From contig NC_084837.1 in assembly GCF_033115175.1 (NCBI RefSeq), positions 69,897,266-69,961,265 on the forward strand: 64,000 bases of DNA. The letters are read 5' to 3'. The position numbers were made by a program, and so were the translations under genes. Numbering within the stretch: the first letter of the stretch is position 1; every line of letters begins with the position of its first letter. The notes under the pieces are model-generated. The model saw only the letters and a program-made list of their open reading frames with translations. It did no database searches and was not told the DNA's origin. This DNA comes from Lepus europaeus. Lineage: Eukaryota > Chordata > Mammalia > Lagomorpha > Leporidae. Shown one piece after another: positions 11,620 to 23,824 of this stretch.

Positions 11620-13931
11620 TTATTTTTATTTTTTTATTTTTTAACTTTTATTTAATGAATATAAATTTCTAATGTACAGCTTATGGATTACAATGGCTTC
11701 TCCCTCCCATAACTTCCCTCCCACCCGCAACCCTCCCCTCTCCTGCTCCCTCTCCCCTTCCATTCACATCAATATTCATTTTCAATTCTATTTATATACA
11801 GAAGATCAATTTAGTATATATTAAGTAAAGATTTCAACAGTTTGCACCCACATAGAAACACAAAGTGAAACATACTGTTTGAGTACTAGTTATAGCATTA
11901 AATCAAAATGTGCAGCACATTAAGGACAGAGATCCCACATGAGGAGCAAGTGCACAGTGACTCCTGTTGTTGACCAAACAAATTGACACTCTAGTTTATG
12001 GCGCCAGTAACCACCCTAGGCTGTCGTCATGAGTTGCCAAGGCTATGGAAGCCTTCCAAGTTCCCTGACTCTGATCATATTTAGACAAGGTCATAAAAGA
12101 CAGGGTGAGGATATTAACCAATGATCCTAAGAGTGGCCTTAACCAGGTCTGAACAATTATACAGCATTAAGTGGGGAAGAGGACCATCAGTAAACACAGG
12201 TTGGGAGTAGAGCCATTGGAGGTAGAGTAGAGGTTATGATTATGAAGGAATGAGGCCCAAGTGCGCTAGACAGGGTCTAGAACAAAGGACAGAGTCATTA
12301 TTAAAGGAGCTAAGAAAGGTGCTGTCTAAGCTACAATTAAGTTTTCTGATTGAGAGGCAAATAGAACCTGACAGAAGGGGATTGATAATAATCTGTTGGG
12401 CTTTAGGCCTTGTAAGTTAAGAGGCCCAGACCTATCTATCTCTTCACATGGGGTACATCCTAAGGGAGGTGTGAACCTCCTAGGGGAAGGCACACTGTTG
12501 ACTTTCATTACTTAGCTGGCCTGGGAGGAGAGCTGGCTGGTAAAGGCAGGTGGCATCTCTAACAAGAAATTTACAGTTCTGCCTTCAATGTTGCTGACCC
12601 TACTTGGCCGTCACCTCAGCTGCAGTGGTCACTTTGGAAGTTGGGCTGAGTGAAGGGCTTTTCAGCTTAGAGCCAATAAGATCTGTGGCTCTGACCTGGG
12701 CATCCTTCGACTCCAGGGCAGGTCCATAATGTATTAACAGTACCAACTGAGAGAAAGTATGGTTAACTGAGGTTACTAAAAACAAAAAGCAATTCAAATC
12801 AATTGGCAATCTACAAAAAGAGTTAAAGATTTTAAAAGCTATTATTAAAATTGCTATATTGGTCTATTATGTTATGTTATATGTGTGTACATATTGTATG
12901 TCCACATGGGAAAATTTATTAAGAATTTTATTTTAATTGGCTTATAGATAAGATTGTCCATAAATTTAAGCTGCTAAAATTAATCAAAGATACATTTTAA
13001 TTCACGTGACCTGAATCTCTGCATCATATGTTTTATACTTCTTGGTAGAAAGAAACTAAAAACATTTTATATGGTTGTGCTTAAGTTTACTGGTTAAACA
13101 AACTACACCATGTTAGATATTTAAGAGGTGTTTTCAAATACGTGATTCTTATAATTTATAGAAGGCATTGGACCTTCTGGTAAATGTTTTCTTAAGTTGT
13201 TATCTAATGGTTGAAACTGTTTGCTAAGTATTCATGTGATATTGCTATTGTCAGCAAGCGATCTAGGACTTGCTCCCTCATTTCTCTATTCTAAGCCGAA
13301 CTTGTTCTTTCATTTCTCTATTCTCCTCAAGGTAGGAAACTAATTCTATTATGAAGGAATCTGTAGGACGCACAATTTAATCTTTAGACCTTATAAAAGA
13401 GATGGCTAACATTTTTCTGTAATAGCATAACCAAAATAAGAACTTAAATAATAATCTCATAGCTAGATTTACTTCGCCATCAGCGAAGAAAACATTAAGT
13501 AGAAAAAATCTCCCTTTCAGACCAAAGGGAAAGAAAGTTTTTAAGTGAGAATATAATTTTCCTCATGGGCATTGTCTACCTTAGAAAAACTACTACAGAA
13601 CATGCCTGTGACTATAGACTTGTAGTTCAGGCCACCGAAGATTAGAGATGGGACTTGGGCACTCCCTTGACTTGCATCCTCTGGTCTGCTTTAACAAAAA
13701 CCAGGAGGAAAAGAAAACTAGGCATCAGTAGCAATGGGTGGCAGGCCTATTAATGGCTAATCTGTACAGTGATCTGCCCTCAAGGAGACCCAACAGGCCA
13801 GTCCACTGCAGTGGCTTTCAATGTGGTAAGCCTGGGCTTCAGCAGAAGTCAATTTGTGAAGAGCCCTGGCAGCTATGCCAAGAGTTGGATCACTGGAAAT
13901 GGACCTGCCCTGGAGTCTAAACAAATCTTTT
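11606..13931 (-). mobile_element. L1 insertion with inverted 5' part (twin-primed)
   Basis: Antisense L1 3' part at 11620-12727, beginning with a T-rich tail complement, is joined to 12728-13917, which lies in sense orientation and represents the more 5' part of the same element. The two parts share 19 nt of element sequence, ATGGACCTGCCCTGGAGTC. A 14-bp target duplication with one mismatch flanks the whole: TAAACAAGTCTTTT at 11606-11619 and TAAACAAATCTTTT at 13918-13931. The cleavage site on the minus strand reads TT|AAAA, as expected for the L1 endonuclease. Confidence 0.85.
13738..13917 (+). pseudogene. Degenerate gag-like zinc-knuckle segment within the L1
   Basis: An open stretch reads ...FQCGKPGLQQKSIC... 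followed by ...LCQELDHWKWTC..., the layout of the two tandem zinc knuckles at the end of a retroviral-type gag protein. Several metal-ligand positions are lost or out of register, so it is not functional. The same frame continues in the other L1 copy from 1897 until stops. It is either a piece of an endogenous retrovirus incorporated in this L1's 3' region or a retroviral transcript moved by L1. Confidence 0.45.
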
Positions 13932-13948
13932 AAAAATAAAAATAAATA

Positions 13949-14920
13949 ATGTGGTCCTTAGAAAGCTTAATAAAGAATAAATAAAACCATAGTTATAGAA
14001 ATGTCATAGAAGATTTATCTACCACTTTCTTCCATAGTGAGCAGTTAGCTCACTTATATTTCAGGATGTTTTAATCATTTTAAGTAAAAAAGAACAATTT
14101 TAAGTGTGACTTTATATGAATTCCCAGCTATACATTGCCCTTGCAAGGCTGTTAAATTTCCTAAATTAGTAAACACTCTAACCATAAAGTTTGTTTTCAC
14201 TTCAGTATTAAGCCTGATTACACTTACATTATTTTCATCTTTTTTTACTTGAACAGTGTCCCAATTCTGTATCTATATTTTCCCCTAAGAAATTCATAAA
14301 ATGAAGTTTTTAGGCAATCTACAAGTACTTGGAACTTGCAGATTCTGGATACAGTATTGAAGCATAGAGCACATTGCCTTGAAGGAATGCTTCCATAACT
14401 AAATGATAAAACAAGATCATCTTATAATATTAATATACTATAATTTTCTGGTTGATGTATTTGATGAGAAAGAAAAAAAGAACTTCACGATTGGTGGATT
14501 TATCCTTCAATCAGCATGGTGTGCTAGATAACCCTCAATACTCATCCATTTTCTTAGATATGTCTTCCTCCATTTACTTGCCCATAAGAAACTGTATCTG
14601 GCACACAGCAGGTGCACAAAATTATTGGTTCCTGAATATCTTTAATGCACATATTTGTTTTAAACTGAATTGGTTTAATATTATGTTTTATTTCCATCTT
14701 TGTATCTCTACTAAGTTCCAATGTCTTGATTATTTCCACATAACTGGCTTTTGGAACCATTTCTTTCATAGTAAGGAGCTCACTCAATAGCTTCTTTATG
14801 AATAAATAAAGTATCTCATCTAATTCTTAATACAAAAAAAAAAAAAGAAATTGGAATCTTAAAACTGCGTTTGGAGAAAGGACCAGACATCTAAAATAAG
14901 GATGAGGAGCGAGTTGTTGG
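13949..14920. other. Intergenic, nothing recognised
   Basis: AT-rich sequence. The 112-codon open frame at 14452 has no recognisable family resemblance, no splice context and a strongly overlapping frame on the other strand. Confidence 0.45.
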
Positions 14921-14957
14921 TTGTTTTGCTTTGCTTTGTTTTGTTTTGCTTTGCTTT
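14921..14957 (+). repeat. TTTTG/TTTGC pentanucleotide repeat
   Basis: About seven imperfect 5-bp units mixing TTTTG and TTTGC. Confidence 0.8.
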
Positions 14958-15479
14958 CAGAGCTTTTACTTGAAATCTACATATTTAACATGTCTAGCAA
15001 ACGTGCCTCCCAGCTGCCTAGGGGCTCTATTCCAGCGTTCCTCAGCACTGTTTTGATGCCTTTTAGCTGGCATTTGGGAGCCAGGTCTCACCAGAGGACA
15101 CTTCAGCACTACGGACAGCGCCTGGGCGTGGACTCCCAGGCACTGGGAGGGGATTCGACTGCGTTTGGGGAGAAGAGACAGTAGGGAAGGGGAAGGGAAA
15201 GAGCTCCAAATGACGCATTCAGTTTCCAGTACACCTTTCATTTACTTATCCAAAGAGAATTCTAACATAAGCATTTGGCGCCCACTGTTCAGCTGAGACT
15301 GCTGTCACAGAGCCAAGCAAAATGCCCGCGGAACAGCTGGGGATGCAGCAGAAACAGGAAATCAAGGGTTTTTTTTTTGGACAATCAGCTAATTAAACCC
15401 TCACTGCCTGAGGAAGCAGAGAGTGATAGTCTCCGGAGTGTGAGAGCTCATCTCTACTTGCTTGCTTTTTAGCAGAACT

Positions 15480-15881
15480 GAAGATGAGATGGAGCCTGTT
15501 GCTGCTGTACCCGCAGATTCGCTTCCCCCTCTCACTTCCCAGTCTCACCTACACAGACGGTCAGACCCACTCACATACACACCGATCGCGCGTGAATGTG
15601 TACACACTGCACACCCAACAGATCCGTGCAGGTTTTCCTGCAAACACACACGCTGGCACGCACACACGCGCGCCCCAGCGGGCGCCCACGTCCTCTGCTT
15701 CTCACCTACAGACACAGACAGTGACACGTAGGCCAGGAGAGCGCTGGCCGCCGTCCTGTGACTCCACGCAGGTGCCCAGAACACGCCTCTCACGTTGTCC
15801 CTGAGCCGATCCGCGAACACAAACCTGCCAACACTTAGGTCTACTCGCTGGATTTCGTCTCCATGGCAACAAGCATGGAAG
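15480..15881 (+). promoter_or_regulatory. CTXN2: CpG-rich patch, candidate CTXN2 promoter/first exon
   Basis: This is the only CpG-rich single-copy stretch in the window, with about 25 CpG dinucleotides in some 350 bases while neighbouring sequence has few. It ends at ATGGAAG|GTGAGA, a near-consensus splice donor with GT at 15882. It lies about 7.4 kb upstream of the CTXN2 coding exon on the same strand, a distance similar in order to the known gene in other mammals. No TATA box is evident. Assignment to CTXN2 is inference from position; an enhancer or an unrelated CpG island is possible. Confidence 0.4.
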
Positions 15882-16233
15882 GTGAGACATCGCTGCCTGC
15901 GAAACTTTCCCCCCCTTTCCTCTGCATTAACTGAGAGGGCTCCAGTGCGGGTCCAGATGAGAAGCATGTCCTCATTATTTTGCCTTTCTGAAGCCAGGGA
16001 GTGATATGTGGGAGGCGAAGGGAGCCTGCAGGTCTGCTGAGTTCAGATTCTAAAGGGGAAATAGCCCTAATGCTTCTGCAGCTGCTGATGCTGGTGTAAA
16101 AACAAAAACAAAAAAAGGATGTGTTGTGTGTGTGTGTGCAGATTGCTGATGCTTCTCCCATAATGTTTTGTTGGAAGTTTCCATGATTCTCCAATTTAAT
16201 ATGTAGGAAGAGAACTAGAAACAGTCAATGCAG

Positions 16234-16281
16234 AATAATAATGATGGTCTAGGTCGCAGAAGAATAATGATGGTCTAGGTT
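16234..16281 (+). repeat. Short tandem duplication
   Basis: AATAATGATGGTCTAGGT occurs twice in tandem with a few bases (CGCAGAAG) between the copies. Confidence 0.85.
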
Positions 16282-19261
16282 TCTCTACTGAGACATTTGA
16301 GAATTTTCAGACCAGTTTGCCAGTGCTTTGGAGAGAATGAGTGTCATCCCAAGATTTCCTCTTATGAGGGAAATTTTCTTAAGGTTGAAATCTGAAGGGT
16401 TTTAGGGTGGATTCTGGAAGATCCCAAGGTTTTGGATCTCTGGGAAACCCTGAAATTTATGCAATTCACTATGATGAAGACATCTGGGTTTGTAATTCAA
16501 GATTTTCCTTTGATTCCAGCATTTATCATTGCTAATGTTTCACTAACTCTGTGCAGGTGCAGTTTCAGTAATCTGCTTTTCCCTATTTACTTTTCATAGC
16601 ATTTAGTAGCCTTTGTGTTTGGTGTGGGTTGTGTATGGGTATGTATGGGAGGATTCATTTCTTAAGCTTGGGTTTTCTTACACATCTCATTTCATGAAAT
16701 TATGAATGTCGTATCATTAGCATTAGAGATTATTAAATCTAATGACCAATAGTCAACACTTTTCACCCAGAATGTCATATTCCAACATACTAGTAACAAT
16801 TCAGATCTGTTGCTTGAAATATCATTACTAGATAAAAATAACAGGAAAAAAACCTGTTGATTGAAATGAAATACAAGAGGTTCTTTTTTAAAATGAGAAC
16901 ATACTTTTTTAACATTGCTCTGTTATTGTGCATTGTTGTATGCAATCTAAATAATTCTATATTTCTGAAAAATGAATTTTTATATCTCCTAACCAGGAAA
17001 TGTATTGCACAGAGGGAATAAACTCCACATACAACATTCAAGGATATGAAAGGTTACATATCACTTACAAAAATGTTATTATCTTTGCTTGATTACTTAC
17101 AATGATATTATTTGTACGACTGATCACAGAAATACTGGTTCATTGGTTGCTAACTATAAAGCAATTCCATGAGATTTGGGCCTTTTGGTGTCTGCAGGTA
17201 CACCTTTGGCCTAATCCTATGACTCATCAGGAGTTAAAACTCTCAGTGCCTGATAATTGCCATGAAAGAAATGATACACTTTCCCTGACCATTTCCAAAG
17301 TACTTAAACATTTGCATCAGTGACTACAGCTCAAGGAAATATTTGATCACTTCTAGTAGTATCATAAATATATACTTAAATTTTTAATAATAATATAGAG
17401 AGAGCTGATACTTAAACTGTACAGTGATAGTAATTTTACCTATTTTTTGGTGCAGTATACTTGAAATTACTTTTATAATCATCCAATTTTACATTCTATC
17501 CTTTTTGTTTGGAAATTCATTTTCTTCTCAACTTTTTTTCTCATAAGTGTTTATTGATGTTTTGTAACTTCATGATCTAAAATTTCTCATATTCCTTTCA
17601 TTTTCTATTTCCCAGTAAACAGTATATTTTCCTCCTGAAGTAAGCATTACAATATCTGTTGTGCTGAATCTAATGACTGTTTATTTTCTCATCTCCTTCA
17701 ACAATTAGAGAAAGTGAAATGGTATCTTTCAACCTTAGTTGTTGAGTACTTTGGACATCTTATTATGAAAAAATCAGTACTGGAACTGAAGAATTTTATT
17801 TGTTCTAAACAACATTTTGTTACTATTTTTTATATCATATTATGCCCTATATCAATAGAAAGGCACAACTCTTCACATGCATAGCAAGTAAGATGGAAAG
17901 TTTAAACAATCCTTTGAAGGCTTCAAGACTGATTCAAGACTGAGATACTGGTGTTTTAAGTGTTAAACATATGACTTAAATGACCAGGACCATCTACTTG
18001 CTGAACGTATTGTTAGACCCTTGCTTAACTTTTTCCCTTTTTCGCTTTGGTTGACACAGCCTGTGGCAATGTGGACTTTTTTTCAACCTTTGAATGTTGC
18101 CCTTTCAGTTGTTCTCCTTGACCTATATTTTTATTTCATCTATAGTAGAAAGTAGAATTTTAGATGAAAATGAATTTCTAAGTTTTTAAGATAATAAAAA
18201 AGAATATTTCTTCTTCCAAGCCCAGATTTTTTTAGTTAGAAATAGGTGAATTTACATGATTTTTCTTCTGAAACATGTATATATAACTATGCCCTTACTA
18301 TTCAAAATTATTAATCTAATTACCCAGCCTCCTGCATCTTTAACTTCAGCCAAGTAAGAAATTTTTTATGTCAAATTTGTTTTTAATCACCTGGCTCTAT
18401 TTTCTCATTACTTACCCCTCCTAAATCTCCTCCCAGAGAGTGCTATCCTGGACACAACTGGAATTGTTGTATCTATGAAATAATTCTGAATACCACACCC
18501 CAGGCTTTGTTTTGCAGTGCTTAATTTGCATCACTACCCCATTACTTGACATTATCACTGATGCTTCCTTATAGAAACTCTAGCCTTCTTTGTCTCAGGT
18601 GAACTTCCTATTACAGATTTACTCATCTCATGATCTCCCAGTACAATATCCCATTTTCTCTTTGAAGAAGAGGCATCCTTTGAGGCTCATGGCCAGTTTA
18701 TTCCATCTTCATTCCTTCTGGTAGCATGACGTAAAACCTTGATGGAATTAAAACAAAATTTCCCTGAGCCAATCTAAAGCAAGTCTATCTCTTTTCCTGT
18801 AAGACAATACTTCAAATATTGAACGTATGTATTGTCTTTGATTTTCCCTTTCCTAGGCAATAATCCAAACTCATTCCTTAAGTTTAAATCTGCAAATACT
18901 TCTATGCACTTAATTTTCTCTACCCTGGATAAATTTTCTGCAAATACTTTTTTTTTACAATAACACCCTTAAAATGTTCTTCTCACTAGGAATTTTTTGT
19001 TGGACAAATGATCTGGATGAACTTATTTAAAAATATTTATTGAGTGTCTATATGTGTAGGAAAGAACAGAACAAATTCACTAATTCCAAAAATAAATTCT
19101 TCATTTACTTCCTAAGCCTGTCCTTAGCTTTTTATTTTCTTTGTTTTGGTTAATAAAAACACTATATACTTACCTAGGCTTGCTACAGTGGAGTTACCTT
19201 TGCTGCCTCTCTCTCCATGCTCCTCATTCTCTCTTTTGCCAAATCCATCCCTTTTCTCTTT

Positions 19262-19263
19262 AT

Positions 19264-19293
<30 letters not shown>
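19262..19293 (+). repeat. (AC)n(AT)n microsatellite
   Basis: About eleven AC units pass directly into a short AT run. Confidence 0.9.
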
Positions 19294-19295
<2 letters not shown>

Positions 19296-19439
19296 CTGTA
19301 AAACCCATCTCCTCTTCCAGACCCTTGTTTTTTCTCAGCTGAACATTTCTCTCCCATATTGTGCTCTCCCTCAAATTTATGTCTACTCTAGTCTTAACCT
19401 GAAGAAACTCAGCTTTTAGGCCAATAGATTCAAAATCAC

Positions 19440-20300
19440 CCTGAGAGTCAAAATATTTCACACTTTGGCTCCAACCTACCTTTCCAATGTTTTATTTCCC
19501 ATACTGTGTTTTGCTAGGACTAGATTGTTCACTATCTTTTGAAAAACTCCAGCACTTTTCTGTCTTCATGTTTATTATCATGTTCTTTCCTTCCCCAACA
19601 ATCTGAATTCTTCAGTCTTTCAAGATTCAGTTCACCAGAAAAACCTGTGATTCTCAGATGGGCGAAATCTATTCTCTCTGAATTTATATATCCTCTTTGA
19701 ATCTCTCTGTGTTTTCATCAAGATACTGAAGGTAGGGGCCAGCATTGTGGTATGAAATGCGGGCATCCCGTATGGAGGCTAGTTTAAGTCCCAGCTGCTT
19801 CACTTCCGATCCAGCTCCCTGGTGATTCTCTGCTAATGCTCCTGGGACAGAGGCAGATGGCCCAAGTTCTTGGGCTCCTGTACCCACATGGGAGACCTAG
19901 AGGAAGCTTTGGCTCTTGACTTTGGCCTGACCCATGCCTGGCCACTGAGGTCATTTGGGGAGTGACTCAGCAGATTGAAGACCTCTCTCTCTCAGGCTAA
20001 AGTCAAATGATTTCTCCCTAGGGAAACCTTTGCTAACCTCTTTAACTAAAGGAGTGCCTCTCATCCATCTTCTTCATTCTTGTTCATCCTACATTACTTT
20101 GCTTTCTTTTGTATAATTTATGACTGTGACTACCTGGAACAATATATAGATATAGATCTATAGAGTTAGATATTTTCAAATAAATGTGTCTATCTCCTCC
20201 ACTGGGACATAACTTTCAGTTGTCTATTTCACGACTATCTAGCATTAAAAACAGCACTGACACATAACAAATACCCAATATATATTTCTTAAACAAATGG
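19440..20300 (+). mobile_element. LINE2-like 3' fragment, split by a SINE
   Basis: Diverged L2-like sequence. 'CACACTTTGGCTCCAACC' is followed, after a SINE, by 'GGGAAACCTTTGCTAACC', 'CTACATTACTTTGCTTTC', 'CTCCTCCACTGGGAC' and an end near 'AACAAATACCCAATATATA'. The order of blocks matches the L2 3' end. Confidence 0.65.
19735..19993 (+). mobile_element. C-type SINE, old, 3'-truncated
   Basis: Head GGGGCCAGCATTGTGGTATG and the body through 'GGGGAGTGACTCAGCAG' are present, but the sequence stops after a short CT run without an A-rich tail. Lies inside the L2-like fragment. Confidence 0.8.
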
Positions 20301-21040
20301 AAATACTATTATACATTACCTTATACCCATTCAGCTCTTTAGACTTCCTGATGGCATTCTCAAAGTTTGTGGTGACTTAGCATTTGCCCTAGTTACACTG
20401 CATTTCTTATGTCTTTGGATGAATAATAGACAAAGAAAGTATATTTAAAGCAATGTAAGAGCCATATTTGTATATACATATGTATATATATTCCTCCAAG
20501 AAAGTATAACAATAGTGACTTTGCATTTACTAACAGTAACTCTGTGTACCCATTCATTATTTAGACCCCTCCACTTGATTCCAAATACCTTTGAGATATC
20601 TTACAATAATCATCCTAGCTATTATAATAGCCAAGTAATGTAGAATGGGGCAAATTAGGGGCAATTATACCAGAAATCTTGAGCTAACCAAAGTCACTGC
20701 AATTAAATAGAAAATTCAAATCCACCAGGTACAGCACGGTGTCCACTCAATAAACCAGATTTCTTGCCTCTCTTACCCACATATCTCCTGAATTACTCAA
20801 ATGTTGTAGCCTATAAAGATTGTGCTCTCATGGAAAACTAATCCAGATCATTTACTTAGCTAAATAAGTCAGTTATATGATAAATGCTTGGTCCAGCATC
20901 TCCAAGGGGAAGTATCTTGCTTTTCAATTTCTCTATTTACTAAACACATAAACCAGAGGGTAAATGGATTTCAAAATATGATCATTAATTAACAAAAGTA
21001 AAAGCAAGAGAATTAGAGATTTAGTCAGAAAAAAAAAATC
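20301..21040. other. Probable CTXN2 intron, nothing recognised
   Basis: AT-rich with short TATA-like dinucleotide runs at 20140-20180 and 20466-20490. No gene evidence. Confidence 0.4.
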
Positions 21041-21052
21041 TAGTTAAGTCTT

Positions 21053-21382
21053 TATTTATTTATTTTTTTGACAGGCAGAGTTAGACAGTGAGAGAGACAG
21101 AGAGAAAGGTCTTCATTTCGTTGGTTCACCCCCCAAAATGGCCACTAGGGCTGGCGCGCTGCACCGATCCGAAGCCAGGAGCCAGGTGCTTCTTCCTTGT
21201 CTCCCATGTGGGTGCAGGGCCCAAGCACTTGGGCCATCCTCCACTGCCTTCCCGGGCCACAGCAGAGAGCTGGGCTGGAAGAGGAGCAACCGGGACAGAA
21301 TCCAGCGCCCCAACCAGGACTAGAACCCGGTGTGCCAGTGCCGCAGGCAGAGGATTAGCCTAGTGAGCCGGGGTGCCAGCCA
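21053..21382 (-). mobile_element. Antisense C-type SINE
   Basis: Full-length. A perfect 12-bp target duplication, TAGTTAAGTCTT, at 21041-21052 and 21383-21394 fixes both borders. Confidence 0.93.
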
Positions 21383-21394
21383 TAGTTAAGTCTT

Positions 21395-22398
21395 AAGATC
21401 ATTAGATATTCACCACAGTCTCCTGTGCTCTTTACAGGAAAAATAATACAAATTCAGTCTCCATAGTGATCACTCTGAGCCATATAAGTGACCATAAATA
21501 AAAGAAAAAGTAGAGTTCACTATACTGTATGTATTAGTGTAGAAAAAAATTTCATGGAAAGAACTTCAGTAGAAGAGCTTGAAGCAGTATTTCTTTTATT
21601 AAACACAGTCAAACCACTGGCATGCCCCAAAATGTATTGAATATTTCTGCCACTTAAGAATTGAAGATAGAGCTCTTTCATAATCCAAACCATTACAAAA
21701 TAATATATTGATTGGCATTAATGTTAATCAGTTGTATTATTTGTTGAATAATTTTTAAAACTAAAAGATTTGTTCTTATTAATTATTATCCATCACTTTG
21801 TCTCAGTTTGTTTCTGAACATTGAGTCCCAAAAAATTCAGTAATTTAAATAGAGATAAATCCTAAAAATTATCATATGAAACCAGAACAAAAAGGAAAAC
21901 ACCAAGTCTATCATGCTCAGTTATTGAATGACAAGCTATTTGGTGACAATCTTTTCAAGGCTAGCTGCATATCAACAATCACTTGATCTAATCAACCAAA
22001 TGCTTCCAAGTGATTTATTTAATTATCTTAAGACATAAAATTGAAAAATATTTTGTTTCAATTCACTGTGCATTTCTGAGCAGATTTAGAATCTCAATAT
22101 AATAAGTTCATAAATGTGGAAATCTGGTTGAGAGGAAGACTAAGGAGCTTGTCTTGAAGCTGAATTTGTGGAGAAAACATGCTGTTTAACTTGGATTTTA
22201 TGTTTCTTTAGGGTATTCTGAAAGCTAATGAAGTTGGTGGGGAGGTAATTAATGGTCCACAGCAACTGCAACCTGTCACTTGCAAGATGTGATGTGGGGC
22301 ATTGCTTATGTTAATAAAATCTTAAAAACATAATACTTTCTAAGAAATTGATACTTAATGTATGGGTGTTAGTGGAGAAGCAAATGCAGTATATAAAT
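21395..22398. other. Probable CTXN2 intron, nothing recognised
   Basis: AT-rich sequence with no nameable repeat and no plausible exon. Confidence 0.4.
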
Positions 22399-22415
22399 TT
22401 TAAAAGCTAAGGAGA

Positions 22416-22775
22416 AGGCCGGCGCCATGGCTCAACAGGCTAATCCTCCGCCTTGCGGCGCCGGCACACCGGGTTCTAGTCCTGGTTGGGGCACCGGATT
22501 CTGTCCCGGTTGCCCCTCTTCCAGGCCAGCTCTCTGCTGTGGCCAGGGAGTGCAGTGGAGGATGGCCCAAGTGCTTGGACCCTGCACCCCATGGGAGACC
22601 AGGATAAGCAACTGGCTCCTGCCTTCGTAACAGCGCGTTGCGCCGGCTGCAGCGCGCCAGCTGTGGCAGCTGTTGGAGGGTAAACCAACAGCAAAAGGAA
22701 GACCTTTCTCTCTGTCTCTCTCTCACTGTCCACTCTGCCTGTCAAAAAAAGTAAAAAAAAAAAATTAAAAAAAAA
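22416..22775 (+). mobile_element. C-type SINE, young GC-rich subfamily
   Basis: Near-consensus young copy with A-rich tail broken by G and T. Target duplication TTAAAAGCTAAGGAGA lies at 22400-22415 and 22776-22791. Sits about 500 bases upstream of the CTXN2 coding exon. Confidence 0.93.
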
Positions 22776-23307
22776 TTAAAAGCTAAGGAGATGAAAGATA
22801 TTACATCCATTTAAACCCTCAGAACCTGGATCAGACAAAAGGGAACTGGAGATAGACTTTGAAGTAGGCATTTTGTATATTTCAGATAGTTTATGCTCTG
22901 AAATTGCTTATGGAAAAGAATGAGGTGAAAATTAGATGACAATTCAGATTTAAAAAGCAATGAATCAACCATCTACTAATGAATCAAAAGCTCTTAGGTT
23001 TAAGTATTTGAATATTCATCTTCATACTTGATTTTATATCTAAAGCTTATAGCAACAGTTTTATGGGCCCACAAAGGTATTCTGTAATTATTGTGATAGG
23101 AGTAGCAGCTCCAATGCTAACTTGATTCTAGTCCATATCTGAAGACACTATCAAATATCTTTTATGAGTTGTGTCAAGAAGGTTTGAAAAATGCTAGATT
23201 TTATAAAATAATTTCAAGTCTGATACCATATAAGGATAAAACTAAACTGAGTCTAATTTTGTACCTAGGCCAAGAGTTGATTCCAGCAGGAATTTTGAAG
23301 AGCCACA

Positions 23308-23322
23308 ATGATGCGCCAGTGA
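23308..23322 (+). promoter_or_regulatory. CTXN2: Upstream mini-ORF before CTXN2 start
   Basis: Two consecutive ATG codons open a four-codon frame (Met-Met-Arg-Gln) that stops at TGA 23320-23322, only three bases before the CTXN2 ATG. It lies in the probable last-exon 5' UTR, so scanning ribosomes would meet it first. Effect on translation is inference. Confidence 0.5.
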
Positions 23323-23571
<249 letters not shown>

Positions 23572-23670
23572 GAGTTCCAGCTTTATGATTATGCCATTGG
23601 GACCCATGGTGGATACGTTTGTAATTATGCTGAGTGTACTGGGAAGGGGCTCATTTCATTCACTAAATTC

Positions 23671-23676
23671 AATAAA
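23671..23676 (+). terminator. CTXN2: Candidate CTXN2 polyadenylation signal
   Basis: AATAAA 100 bases after the stop codon, followed within 10-20 bases by the TG-rich TCTGTGATTGATTT. This would give a very short 3' UTR; longer transcripts are possible. Confidence 0.5.
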
Positions 23677-23824
23677 CATCTGTGATTGATTTATCTACCA
23701 CACCGTGTACTTGATAAACCGTCTTTGGATTTCCTCAATTTATTCTCTCTGGATTGATGCCAGCCACACATAGAAGCCATTTTTAATTTATCTCACACAT
23801 CTACCTATGTTTCCTTTCTTTTTT

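Larger units (their letters stand above)
15882..19440. other. Probable CTXN2 intron, no exon recognised
   Basis: AT-rich sequence with a small tandem duplication (16234-16281) and a dinucleotide run (19262-19293). I found no further exon, although a short non-coding exon would be easy to miss. Confidence 0.4.

Noticed and set aside
14452-14790. 112-codon plus-strand frame in AT-rich sequence
   Set aside because: No recognisable domain, unusual composition and an equally long overlapping frame on the other strand; likely chance.
15545-15967. 140-codon minus-strand frame in the CpG-rich patch
   Set aside because: Open frames on both strands here follow from high GC and CA/TG repeats. There is no family resemblance, and the strand is opposite to CTXN2.
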